From Chthoniobacter flavus (GTDB lineage Bacteria; Verrucomicrobiota; Verrucomicrobiia; Chthoniobacterales; Terrimicrobiaceae), in NCBI GenBank assembly GCA_945860745.1, contig CAMASH010000023.1:1-46429 (forward strand): a stretch of 46,429 nt of DNA. Direction: 5' to 3'. Under the pieces are notes generated by a model. That model searched no databases. It worked only from the letters and a program-made list of their open reading frames with translations, and was not told the DNA's origin. Both the position numbers and the translations under genes were made by a program. Shown here piece by piece: positions 22,501-30,894 of this stretch (position 1 is its first letter; every line of letters begins with the position of its first letter).

Positions 22501-24279
22501 GTGAGCCGCTGTGAACCCCAGACCAAACCCAAACAGGAGAAACGGTTCCAGGGTATAGCTGTTGCCCCCGGCATCGCCCAGGCCCAAGTCGTCATCCACT
22601 GGGTGGATGACGAGGAAATCCCCCAGCGCGCCATCACGGCTGAGGAACTCCCCGAGGAGATCGCCCGATTTGAGTCCGCCCTCATCGCCACCCGCGCGGA
22701 ACTGCTCGAGATCCAACAGCGTATTTCCGACGCCATCGGCTCCAAGGATGCCAGTATTTTCGACGCCCACCTGCTGGTGGTCGAGGACCGCACCTTGATC
22801 GATGAAGTTCTGCGCGGCCTGGAGAAGGATCACCAAAACGTCGAGGCCGTCTTTCACAAGGTCGCGGAGTGCTACTGCCGCACCTTGGGCGAAATTGACG
22901 ATCCGTACCTGCGCGAGCGGGTGGTGGACATCGAGGACGTGGCCCGCCGCGTCATCCGGCATCTGCTCGGCAAAGCCCCGCGCAACCTGGCCAGCCACGA
23001 CAGCCGCCACATCATCGTCTCCCACAACCTGACGCCCTCGGACACCGCCTCAATCAACCGGTCCCTGGTTCTCGGCTTTGTCACCGAGCAAGGCAGCAAA
23101 ACATCGCACACGGCCATCATGGCGCGTTCGATGGACATCCCGGCCATCGTGGGCTTGCACGACATCTGCTCCCACCTCAATAGCGGCGACGATGTCCTCA
23201 TCGACGGCTACAGCGGCATCCTCATCCTCAACCCCACCCCGGAAACTCTCCAGGAATACGGCGGCATCGAACTCAAGAAAGAGGCGGTCGAGGAGAAACT
23301 GGAACTCATCCGCGAGACGTCCTCCACCACCAGCGATGGACGCCACATCATTCTCTCCGCCAACATCGAACTGCCCGAGGAACTGGAGGATGTCACCGCC
23401 AGCGGGGCCGAGGGCATCGGCCTCTACCGCACGGAGTTTCTCTATCTCAACCGGACCACCCCGCCGGACGAGGAGGAACAGTACGAGAATTACCGCCTCA
23501 TCGCCGAGCGGTCCAAACCCCACTCGGTCATCATCCGCACCCTCGACATCGGCGGGGACAAGGAAACCGGCAGCCTCGATCTCGAAGAGGAGCAAAATCC
23601 CTTCCTCGGCTGCCGCGCCATCCGCTTCTGCCTGCAAAATCCGGAAATCTTCAAAACCCAGCTCCGGGCCATCCTCCGCGCCGCGGCCGTCGGGAATGTG
23701 CGCGTGATGTATCCCATGGTCTCCGGGTTGGAGGAACTCCGCCGGGCCAACGCGGTGATGGAGGAATGCAAACAGGAGCTTCGCCAGCGCGGGGCCGAAT
23801 TTCATCCCGATCCCGACATCGGGGTCATGATCGAAATTCCCAGCGCGGCCCTGTGCGCCGACCACCTGGCCCGCGAGGTCAAATTTTTCAGCATCGGCAC
23901 CAACGATCTCATCCAATACGCCATCGCGGTGGACCGGGTCAACGACCGCATCGCCCATCTCTACGAACCCACCCACCCCGCCGTCATCCGCCTGTTAAAA
24001 ATTGTCGTGGACGCCGCGCACAAGAACAACATATGGGTCGGGGTGTGCGGCGAAATGGCCGGCGACATCCAGCTCATCCCCCTTCTGCTGGGGCTCGGCG
24101 TCGATGAATTGAGCGCCAGCAGCTCCGTGGTGCCCCGGGTGAAAAAAGCCGTGCAGTCCCTCAGCCTTCCCACCTGCCAGCGACTGGCGGATGAAGTCCT
24201 TGCCCTCGACACCGCCTCAGCCATCCTGACCCGCTGCATCGAAGTCGCGCATTCCCACTACGCCGAATTGTTGGATTGA
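22501..24279 (+). CDS. ptsI: Phosphoenolpyruvate-protein phosphotransferase (enzyme I)
   Basis: This 592-residue protein starts with GTG at 22501; a TGA at 22495 rules out a longer frame. The N-terminal HPr-binding domain is followed by the phospho-histidine domain, with His203 in GSKTSHTAIMAR, and a C-terminal PEP-binding barrel (GIGLYRTEFLY; SIGTNDLIQYA; Cys516 in VCGEMAGD). It takes phosphate from PEP and passes it to HPr. No convincing ribosome-binding site precedes the GTG. Length matches the family (about 575). It is the last gene of the operon and converges on the alcohol dehydrogenase gene. Confidence 0.96.
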   Translation: MSRCEPQTKPKQEKRFQGIAVAPGIAQAQVVIHWVDDEEIPQRAITAEELPEEIARFESALIATRAELLEIQQRISDAIGSKDASIFDAHLLVVEDRTLIDEVLRGLEKDHQNVEAVFHKVAECYCRTLGEIDDPYLRERVVDIEDVARRVIRHLLGKAPRNLASHDSRHIIVSHNLTPSDTASINRSLVLGFVTEQGSKTSHTAIMARSMDIPAIVGLHDICSHLNSGDDVLIDGYSGILILNPTPETLQEYGGIELKKEAVEEKLELIRETSSTTSDGRHIILSANIELPEELEDVTASGAEGIGLYRTEFLYLNRTTPPDEEEQYENYRLIAERSKPHSVIIRTLDIGGDKETGSLDLEEEQNPFLGCRAIRFCLQNPEIFKTQLRAILRAAAVGNVRVMYPMVSGLEELRRANAVMEECKQELRQRGAEFHPDPDIGVMIEIPSAALCADHLAREVKFFSIGTNDLIQYAIAVDRVNDRIAHLYEPTHPAVIRLLKIVVDAAHKNNIWVGVCGEMAGDIQLIPLLLGLGVDELSASSSVVPRVKKAVQSLSLPTCQRLADEVLALDTASAILTRCIEVAHSHYAELLD

Positions 24280-24323
24280 TCCACCCGCAGGGGGATTTGC
24301 CGGTTTTCCGCCCCGTGACAAAC

Positions 24324-25490
24324 TCATCGACGCCACGGAGACCGCCAGGCTTCGACATAAAGCCGAAGCGCATCATCAAAGTTGACCGTTCGCGGATTGT
24401 TGCGCAGAAGCCTCTCGATCGTCATGGCATCCGCGGCCAGCCGCGGAAGCGCCGCTTCCGGGACATTGGCCTCCTGGAGACTACCCGGAAGCCCGGAATC
24501 TGCGGATAACTGCGCCACTTCTTCCACATAGGCCAGCGCCTTCTCGCGAGCAGTCCCTCCGGTTTCCGGAAGAATTTCCTCGGCCAGTTCCGCGTAGAGG
24601 TCGGGCTGTTCTTCCATATTGAAGGCCAGGACATGCGGCAACATGAGCGCATTGCAAAGGCCGTGCGGCAGATGGAAATGGGCACCCAACGGATACGCCA
24701 GAGCATGAACCGCGGCGACCGGGGCATTGGCAAAGGACATGCCGGCCATCAACGAACCTGCCAGCATCGCCTCGCGCGCGGGCAGATCGCGACCATCCGC
24801 CAAAACCCGCCGCAGATTGCCATGCAGCAGGCGCAGGGCCCGGAGAGCCAGGGCATCGGACAGAGGATTCTTGAGGTGTTTCGACGTGTAGGCTTCGATG
24901 GCGTGCACCATCGCGTCCAAGCCGGTTGCGGCCGTGACCTGAGGCGGCATGCTGAGTGTGAGCTCGGCATCCAGCAGGGCGATATCCGGCAGCAATTGGA
25001 AAGCCACCACGCCCTTCTTCTCGGTGGACGGAGTCGTGACGATGGCAATCGGCGTCGCCTCGGATCCCGTGCCGGCCGTCGTAGGAACAAGGATCAACGG
25101 ATGCCGCCCGCCCTTGACCAACCCGATCCCGTAAATCTCATCCAGACTTTGCGGACTGCGGGCCAGCAACGCGGTCAGCTTTGCCGTATCCAGCGAACTC
25201 CCGCCCCCGATGCCGACGACGCCGTCAATCCGCTCATCCCGCGCTTGCTCCACGGCCGCCAGGACAACCGCTTCCGGAGGGTCAGCCCGGACTCCGGAAA
25301 AGACGCTGACATGCTCCATTTCCAAGCGGAGCGAATCCACGGCGCTCTGAATCAGTCCGGATTCTTCAATGCCGCGATCGGTGACAATCAGCACCCTCCG
25401 GCAAGACAACTCCCGGGCGAGGCCGCCAAGATCCCCGACCGCTCCCGGACGCGAAATGATGCGGCGAACGGATTCGAATTGGAAAGACAT
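24324..25490 (-). CDS. Iron-containing (group III) alcohol dehydrogenase
   Basis: This 388-residue cytoplasmic enzyme has an NAD(P)-binding half with GIGGGSSLDTAK and PTTAGTGSEAT, and a metal-binding half with IALLDAELT (Asp), LDAMVHAIEAYTS (His) and VHALAYPLGAHFHLPHG (two His). This metal-ligand set is complete. Family members oxidise or reduce small alcohols, lactaldehyde or related aldehydes; the substrate cannot be assigned. The ATG at 25490 is the natural start. It faces ptsI tail to tail and has the insertion sequence about 185 bp upstream, so its promoter region (25491-25675), in which I see no clear hexamers, may have been altered by the insertion. Confidence 0.92.
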   Translation of the reverse strand: MSFQFESVRRIISRPGAVGDLGGLARELSCRRVLIVTDRGIEESGLIQSAVDSLRLEMEHVSVFSGVRADPPEAVVLAAVEQARDERIDGVVGIGGGSSLDTAKLTALLARSPQSLDEIYGIGLVKGGRHPLILVPTTAGTGSEATPIAIVTTPSTEKKGVVAFQLLPDIALLDAELTLSMPPQVTAATGLDAMVHAIEAYTSKHLKNPLSDALALRALRLLHGNLRRVLADGRDLPAREAMLAGSLMAGMSFANAPVAAVHALAYPLGAHFHLPHGLCNALMLPHVLAFNMEEQPDLYAELAEEILPETGGTAREKALAYVEEVAQLSADSGLPGSLQEANVPEAALPRLAADAMTIERLLRNNPRTVNFDDALRLYVEAWRSPWRR

Positions 25491-25690
25491 GGATGGTTTC
25501 GAGGGGTTCGCGAAGCCCCCATTTCTTCAGCGATGGGGACGACGGGAAGATTGCTCTGAATGCGTCAAGAGAGGCGGAAGTCGGAGGAGGGCTCTTATCG
25601 TCGCGATTGCCAGGTGATTTTTGCCTGCTTTTCAGAGTAATCAAGCGTATTCCGTCGGCGGCGCAATTTTTATTCTGTAAAAGTTGAGAG

Positions 25691-26872
25691 TTAATTTTGG
25701 GGCAGGTCAGCAGGATTCATGTTGAGATAGATTTTTCCGGTGAGCCACTCTTCGCTGATTTCGCAGAGGAGGGCGGAGATGAGTCGGAGTAGTGAGGCTT
25801 CGTTTGGAAAGAGGGAGGCGACGCGAGTTCTGCGTCTGAGTTCCTGATTGACGCGCTCGATGGCGTTGCTTGTGCGCATGCGGCGCTGGTGGGCAGCGGG
25901 GAGGGAGAAGACCGCGAGGCCTTCGGGGATGTTTGCCTCCATCCAGGCGGAAAGCTTCGGAGCCGACTTGGAGTAGGATTGCACCAGGGTTTTGAGGCGG
26001 GCCTGGGCGGAGGCGAGATCCGGGCAGTTGAAGATAGAACGGATATCGGCCGCCACGCTGGCACGCATGTCCAGACGGGGGACGTAAGCCTGGGCGTTTT
26101 GCTGGAGATGGAACTGGCAGCGTTGCCAAGGAACGGAGGGAAAGACGGCAGCACGGGCGGCAGAGAGGCCGCAATGGGCGTCGCTGACGATGAAGGTGAG
26201 TCCGTGAAGGCCGCGGGCTTGGAGAGAGGTGAGGAAGGAACGCCAGTGGACCTCCGCTTCACTGAGAGCAGCACTGACGCCGAGAACGGAGCGCTTTCCA
26301 TCGGGGCCTATTCCGATGGCGATAAGAACGGCGCAGTCCAGGAGCTGCCCGCCCTGGCGGACCTTTTCGTATCTGGCATCCAGGATCAAATAGGAACAGC
26401 TTCCCAGCGGCTGATCTCGCCAGGATTGAAGTTCAACATCGAGCTTGGCGGCGCAGGCGCTGACCTGGGTGGAACTGACGGAATGGCCGCAGAGTTCCTC
26501 GACGATTTTGGTGACTTTGCGGGTCGAGACGCCTTGGACATACATCTCGGCCAGAGCGAGCAGGAGAGCCTTTTCGCTGCGGGCTCCTTTTTCTAGGGCG
26601 CTGGGGTAAAATTCCACGCCGTCGCGAACCTGAGGAACGCGCAAGAGGAGGGGGCCGACACGGGAGGCAAGGGTTTTGGGCTTGAATCCATTGGCTCGCC
26701 CGAGGCGCTCCTCGCAACGCTCGTAAGGACGGGCTTGAAGGACGGCAGAGCGTTCCTGGACCATGGCCTCGTTGACGAGTAAGCGCAGGCCCTCGGCAAA
26801 GCCGGAGGAACATTCGGTGGTGAGGAGTTGCAAAACGGTATTTAGAAGTTCAGGTTCAATTCGGTTGGTCAT
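25691..26872 (-). CDS. IS256-family (mutator-type) transposase
   Basis: From ATG 26872 the product has 393 residues, normal for the family. The DDE catalytic set is in place: Asp in ILDARYEKVRQGG, Asp in IVSDAHCGLSAA and Glu in SNAIERVNQELRRRTRV. The WQRCQFHLQQN segment typical of IS256 is present. A longer upstream frame is rejected because it reads through the GC hairpin of the element's own leader. The gene is intact and could be active. Confidence 0.95.
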   Translation of the reverse strand: MTNRIEPELLNTVLQLLTTECSSGFAEGLRLLVNEAMVQERSAVLQARPYERCEERLGRANGFKPKTLASRVGPLLLRVPQVRDGVEFYPSALEKGARSEKALLLALAEMYVQGVSTRKVTKIVEELCGHSVSSTQVSACAAKLDVELQSWRDQPLGSCSYLILDARYEKVRQGGQLLDCAVLIAIGIGPDGKRSVLGVSAALSEAEVHWRSFLTSLQARGLHGLTFIVSDAHCGLSAARAAVFPSVPWQRCQFHLQQNAQAYVPRLDMRASVAADIRSIFNCPDLASAQARLKTLVQSYSKSAPKLSAWMEANIPEGLAVFSLPAAHQRRMRTSNAIERVNQELRRRTRVASLFPNEASLLRLISALLCEISEEWLTGKIYLNMNPADLPQN

Positions 26873-26950
26873 GTGTGTGTTTTTGTTGGATGTGTTTGCT
26901 GCACCCCAACAGGAAACCACACTGGCCAGCCCCCGGCGAACTTCGCGCAA

Positions 26951-27018
26951 GCCCCTTCCGGGGCCGGCTGCGTTCGGCTCGCTTCGCTCGCCTTCACTCC
27001 GCCGCCCCCGGAAGGGGC
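26951..27018. repeat. 13-bp inverted repeat in the transposase leader
   Basis: GCCCCTTCCGGGG (26951-26963) pairs perfectly with CCCCGGAAGGGGC (27006-27018) around a 42-base loop, between the right terminal repeat and the transposase ATG. It may be a hairpin that damps transcription entering from outside; that role is inferred. Confidence 0.55.
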
Positions 27019-27104
27019 GCTCAGATCGTGAAGAGCCCAATTACAGAAGAAACTTTACACCCCCATTCCGTCACGACTCACGCCACCGAATTGACTCAAA
27101 TGAA

Positions 27105-27176
27105 ATGACACCGGGGGAGTCATGAGAGGAGGGGTAGTATTGATACGTTGCCTCATAACTGATGACACCGGGGGAG
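27105..27176. repeat. Twin 15-bp direct repeats, likely remnant of another mobile element end
   Basis: ATGACACCGGGGGAG occurs at 27105-27119 and again at 27162-27176, 57 bp apart. Multiple short direct repeats of this kind resemble the transposase-binding ends of IS21-type elements, but no transposase is nearby. Between here and 27489 I see only the possible DUF2513 remnant and otherwise no gene. Confidence 0.45.
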
Positions 27177-27294
27177 ATGCCGGTTAACCAAGGGTTTTGT
27201 CTGTAAAATGATTTTGGTTTGAGGGGTTAAGGGTAATCTGATTTTGTTCGGTCAGGGGATGTGTTTGGTTTTGTTCCAAACCTCATCAAACCAC

Positions 27295-27480
27295 CTATGA
27301 CCGGACACTGAACAACCCCGTTTTTTTGGAGCGATCCGATGGTGAGCTTCCCCGCTTTTCCCGACAAAATGTTGCACGACCTCGGGCCTCAGTGATAACT
27401 CGTGGCCATACGGTCGCATTGCGCGCGCTGCGGATGAACTCGTGGCCGCGCATGGTAAGACGACGGATAGAGGACTTTGC
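27295..27480 (-). pseudogene. Possible remnant of a DUF2513-type gene
   Basis: On the minus strand a short stretch (about 27468-27376) reads RRLTMRGHEFIRSARNATVW, which resembles the C-terminal motif of DUF2513 proteins (RLT..GHEF...R..T.W). The upstream part is missing because the opposite strand carries the VapC-like remnant, and the sequence after the motif does not fit the family. The match is a short motif only, so this is tentative. Confidence 0.3.
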
Positions 27481-27489
27481 GGAATACCA

Positions 27490-27879
27490 ATGAGGGTCCG
27501 GCTCGATACCTGCGCCCTGATTTGATTTTTGCGCAACGATCCTGAATTGTCGGAAACCGCCGCCGACGTGGTGGAGAATCCCGAGACAGAGCCCATAGTG
27601 CGTGTCGTCAGCATCTGGGAAATCGCCATCAAGGCCGGTGTGGGAAAAATCAAGCCGCCCGCCGGTTTGGAGGGTCCGCTGGCAACCAAATTTCTTGAAC
27701 CGGGGTTCCCGATTCTTCCGGTGGAATACGCCCACGCGGCAGGGGTTCACACTCTGGCCCGCATTCCCAATGACCCGTTCGACCGCCCGCTCATCAGCCC
27801 ATGCCGCACGGAAAAACTTGCCGCCATCACGAACGACGCACATTGGTCCGATCCGCGCTACGGCATCCGTGTGATTTGG
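27490..27879 (+). pseudogene. VapC-like PIN-domain toxin, interrupted by an in-frame TGA
   Basis: Reading from ATG 27490 gives MRVRLDTCALI, then TGA at 27523-27525, then FLRNDPELSETAADVV and onward in the same frame. The stop falls where PIN toxins have tryptophan (DTHALLWFL-type), so one TGG-to-TGA change explains it. The remainder is a recognisable VapC: VSIWEIAIKAGVGKIKPP, IPNDPFDRPLISPC and YGIRVIWEA. The first acidic residue (Asp6) and DPFDR are kept, while the usual His after Asp-Thr is Cys. After WEA the frame runs without a stop into sequence antisense to the MlaD gene, so the natural end is also lost. No antitoxin gene was seen upstream. Confidence 0.8.
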
Positions 27880-27930
27880 GAGGCGGGCGGTATGATTCCA
27901 GACATCTCACTCCCTGCTCCCTGCCGGGTG

Positions 27931-28962
27931 CTACCTTTTCCGCGGGGTGGGCCGGGGAGTCGGTTCGGGCTTGGGCTTGGGCGGGCCGCCCCAGAGGAGG
28001 GAGGAGGGGCGCTGCTTGATGGAGGAGCTGAAGGCTTCGATGTTGGCGGTGGCGGCGGCGAGCTGATCAACGATGGCCTGGACTTCGGCGGGGTTCAGGC
28101 GGGTGGCGGGTTCGAGGTTTTTGATCACCTTTTGCAGGTCGGCGTTGGATTTTTGCAGCCCGGTCAAAAGCTGGCGGGTCTCGTCGCTGAGGGGACCGAT
28201 TTTGGCGTCGGCCACGGCTTTCTCGAAGGAGGCGATGAGCTGCTGGAGATCGGTGCTGACCCGGGAGAGGTTGGCGTCGCTGACGGCCTTGGAGAAGCTG
28301 GCAATGAAGGCCTGCATGTCGTTGCTCAGCTTGTCGAGCTCGGCCCCGGTGACGGCTTCGTTGAGGTTTTTCAGGAGTTCGGAGATGCCGTTTTGGACGT
28401 CGCCGAGGTTGAGCTTTTTCATGTCGCTCATCATGTTGTTGACGGAGTCGAGAATGCTGGCGAGTTGTCCGGGAGCGGAGGGAATGTAGTAGTTGTGCGG
28501 GGTCCAATTGACCTCGAGGGGCGGAAACTCTTCGGGGTCCTTGACGTAGTTGATGTCGATGTAATTCATGCCCGTGATGCCGAGGGGTTCGATGCGGGCG
28601 CGCATGCCCTGCTTGATGTTTTTCTCGATCAGGGGCGTGAGATTCTCGTCGAACATGCCGGGGAACATCTCCTTGTCGATTTCCATCAGGATGACGATGT
28701 AGTTGTAGCGATCGACCTCGCTGGTGGCGCCGTATTCGTTGAAGGAAAACGTAATGGCACTGACCGTGCCGATGGGGACGCCGCGGAATTTGACCGGAGT
28801 GCCTTTGTCGACGCCCTGCACACTGGAGTTCACATAGGTCTCCATGTAGATGCGTTTCTTGAAGATCTGCCCGGCCCCGAACGCGATGAGTCCGCCGGCC
28901 AGGATGGCGAGGCCGATGACGATGAAGAGGCCGATGCGGAAATAGTTGGGTTGGACGCTCAT
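27931..28962 (-). CDS. mlaD: MlaD/MCE-family lipid-transport substrate-binding protein
   Basis: This 343-residue protein has one N-terminal transmembrane anchor (YFRIGLFIVIGLAILAGGLI), an MCE domain (about 35-125; GVDKGTPVKFRGVPIGTVSA) and a long helical C-terminal region (LAKL-type heptads around NLNEAVTGAELDKLSNDMQA) ending in a Pro/Lys/Arg-rich tail. MCE proteins form hexameric rings in the periplasm that shuttle phospholipid between the membranes. The ATG overlaps the stop of the ATPase gene (ATGA). It is the last gene of the mlaE-mlaF-mlaD operon. Confidence 0.92.
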   Translation of the reverse strand: MSVQPNYFRIGLFIVIGLAILAGGLIAFGAGQIFKKRIYMETYVNSSVQGVDKGTPVKFRGVPIGTVSAITFSFNEYGATSEVDRYNYIVILMEIDKEMFPGMFDENLTPLIEKNIKQGMRARIEPLGITGMNYIDINYVKDPEEFPPLEVNWTPHNYYIPSAPGQLASILDSVNNMMSDMKKLNLGDVQNGISELLKNLNEAVTGAELDKLSNDMQAFIASFSKAVSDANLSRVSTDLQQLIASFEKAVADAKIGPLSDETRQLLTGLQKSNADLQKVIKNLEPATRLNPAEVQAIVDQLAAATANIEAFSSSIKQRPSSLLWGGPPKPKPEPTPRPTPRKR

Positions 28963-29711
28963 GCGGCTTCGCGGTGGAAAAATTTGTGGACAAAGGGATC
29001 CTTCGAGTTGTCACGCAAATCCTGCGGGCGGCCCTCGGCGATGATCCCCTTGGCCTTCTTATCCAGCATGATCACCCGATCCGCAACCGCATAGATGCTG
29101 GCGAGTTCGTGGCTGACGATGACAAAAGTGACGCCAAGCGCATCGCGCAGGTGGAGGATGAGGGCGTCGAGTTCCGCGGAAGTCACGGGGTCGAGGCCGG
29201 CGGAGGGTTCGTCGAGGAAGAGCACCTGCGGATCGAGGGCCATGGCGCGGGCGATGGCGGCGCGCTTTTGCATGCCGCCGCTGATCTCGGCGGGAAGGTG
29301 GCCGGTGAAGTTTTCCAGTCCGACCAGTTTCAGCTTGGTCCAGGCGATGGCCTCGCGGGCCTCGGGCGGCAGACGGGTGAACTCCTCGATGGGCAGGGTG
29401 ATGTTTTCCGCCAGGGTCATGGAGCCGAAAAGCGCGCCGCTCTGGTAACCGACGCCAATGCGGCGGAGGATCTTCCGGCGTTTGTCGCCCGAGGCGGTGG
29501 CGAGGTCGCCGCCCTCGATGAGCACCTTCCCGGCCAGCGGCGGAAGGAGGCCAATGAGATTCTTGAGCAATGTGCTCTTGCCACAACCGGAACCGCCCAG
29601 AATCACGAAAATCTCGCCGCGTTTCACCTCGAAGGAAACATGCTCGAGCAGAACTGTGTCGCCGTAACCGGCCGAAAGGTCCTGCACCTGGATCATCACG
29701 TCGTCCCCCAT
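28959..29711 (-). CDS. mlaF: MlaF-type ABC transporter ATP-binding protein
   Basis: This 250-residue ATPase has Walker A GGSGCGKST (39-47), the signature EISGGMQKRAAIARA, Walker B QVLFLDEPSAGLDP and the switch His in IVSHELASIYAVADRVIML. The SGGMQKR and SAGLDPVTSAELD forms are characteristic of MlaF. It energises phospholipid transport with the MlaE permease. ATGA overlaps on both sides tie it to mlaE and mlaD. Confidence 0.95.
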   Translation of the reverse strand: MGDDVMIQVQDLSAGYGDTVLLEHVSFEVKRGEIFVILGGSGCGKSTLLKNLIGLLPPLAGKVLIEGGDLATASGDKRRKILRRIGVGYQSGALFGSMTLAENITLPIEEFTRLPPEAREAIAWTKLKLVGLENFTGHLPAEISGGMQKRAAIARAMALDPQVLFLDEPSAGLDPVTSAELDALILHLRDALGVTFVIVSHELASIYAVADRVIMLDKKAKGIIAEGRPQDLRDNSKDPFVHKFFHREAA

Positions 29712-30808
29712 CAGAATCCGATCACGTAATACACCACGGCAAAAATGGCATCCACCACCACAATGAGAAAGATGCTGCTGACCACCGAGCTGGTGGTGGA
29801 GACGCCCACCGCACTCGCCCCCTCCTTGGTCTGGAGTCCGCGCAGGCAGCCCATCCCGGCCACAAGGGCGCCAAAGACAAATCCCTTGATCAATCCCGCC
29901 ATCACATCATGCACGCTGATCGCGCTGGTGAGTTGCTGCCACAGGGCGGCGGTGGGAAACCCCCGCATGAGCATGACCAGAAATCCGCCCGCCACGCCCA
30001 GCAAGTCCGCGTAGACGATAAGGAACGGCGTGACCAGGATGCCGGCCAGCACGCGGGGAGCGACCAGAAAGCGGGCCGGATCGAGTCCCATGGTATTGAG
30101 GGCGTTGATCTCCTCGTTGACTTTCATCGTTCCGATCTCCGCCGCAAAGGCCGACCCGCTGCGGCCCGCCAGCACAATGGCGGTCATGATCGGCCCGAGT
30201 TCCCGCACCATGGCCAGACCGACGAGATTGACCACAAAGAGGTCCACCCCGAACTGCCGCAAGGGCGGGGCCGCCTGAAAGGCCATGATCAGCCCGGTGA
30301 GAAACGAAATCAGCCCCACCACCAGGAGGGCCTGCACGCCGGCGCGCTCGAACGTGATCCAGACATCGTTCCACCGCAGTCGCTGCGCCCCGCCCCGGAA
30401 GGTGGCGAACACCACCACCATCTCGCCGAGGAAGGCCACCTGATCGCGCAGATCCTCAAAAAATTCTGCGCCCACCCGGCCGATCGATTCCAAGGGCGAG
30501 TCCACGGGTTTCCTGGACTTGTCCTCCGGTTCCTCATCCCCCTCGAAGAGTTCAAACACCCGCGCGATCTCAGGCCGCAGGCCGGTGATCTTTCCTCCCG
30601 CCCGCCGGCGCAGTTCGCACAGCAGGGCCGATCCCGCCCCGTCGCAATACTCCACCGCCGAGGCATCCACCGTCACCTTCCCCCTGGCCGCGCCCAAGGC
30701 CTCATTCCAAATGTCCGCCACCGCGTCCGCGTCCAACCGGCCGGAGAGAACCAGGCGGACTCCGCCTTCTCCAGGTTCGACTTTCAGCAGATCCTCAACT
30801 CCGGCCAT
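29711..30808 (-). CDS. mlaE: MlaE-type permease with N-terminal STAS domain
   Basis: From ATG 30808 the product has 365 residues. The first ~90 form a STAS/MlaB-like domain (GVRLVLSGRLDADAVADIWN; VTVDASAVEYCDGAGSALL), followed by a linker and a MlaE permease with about five hydrophobic segments (VGLISFLTGLIMAFQAA; ELGPIMTAIVLAGRSGSAFA; GTMKVNEEINALNTMGLDP). Fusion of the MlaB-like regulator to the permease explains why no separate mlaB is present. An in-frame ATG at 30829 is an alternative start. The gene diverges from a small exported-protein gene at 30895; I could not identify a convincing promoter in the 86-bp gap. Confidence 0.93.
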   Translation of the reverse strand: MAGVEDLLKVEPGEGGVRLVLSGRLDADAVADIWNEALGAARGKVTVDASAVEYCDGAGSALLCELRRRAGGKITGLRPEIARVFELFEGDEEPEDKSRKPVDSPLESIGRVGAEFFEDLRDQVAFLGEMVVVFATFRGGAQRLRWNDVWITFERAGVQALLVVGLISFLTGLIMAFQAAPPLRQFGVDLFVVNLVGLAMVRELGPIMTAIVLAGRSGSAFAAEIGTMKVNEEINALNTMGLDPARFLVAPRVLAGILVTPFLIVYADLLGVAGGFLVMLMRGFPTAALWQQLTSAISVHDVMAGLIKGFVFGALVAGMGCLRGLQTKEGASAVGVSTTSSVVSSIFLIVVVDAIFAVVYYVIGF

Positions 30809-30894
30809 GTGGGCGCAACCTAGCCGCATCGGGTTGCAGGGTCTAGCGAGATAAAGACTGGCAGGGTTCCGCATCTCCTTGTAGATTTCCCCCT

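Larger units (their letters stand above)
25676..27059 (-). mobile_element. IS256-family insertion sequence
   Basis: One transposase gene is bracketed by imperfect inverted repeats. The left end (25676-25703) reads TGTAAAAGTT...TTAATTTTGGGGC inward, and the right end (27059-27033) reads TGTAAAGTTT...GTAATTGGGC inward. The flanking 8 bases (TTTTATTC on the left, CCCCCATT on the right) do not match, so no target duplication is visible and the copy may be old or rearranged. Confidence 0.85.

Noticed and set aside
27880-29094. Plus-strand continuation of the VapC-like frame
   Set aside because: After the PIN-domain end the translation becomes glycine- and valine-rich and is simply antisense to mlaD.
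29570-30823. 417-codon plus-strand open frame
   Set aside because: Antisense to mlaE; His/Gln/Arg/Pro-rich translation typical of shadow frames.
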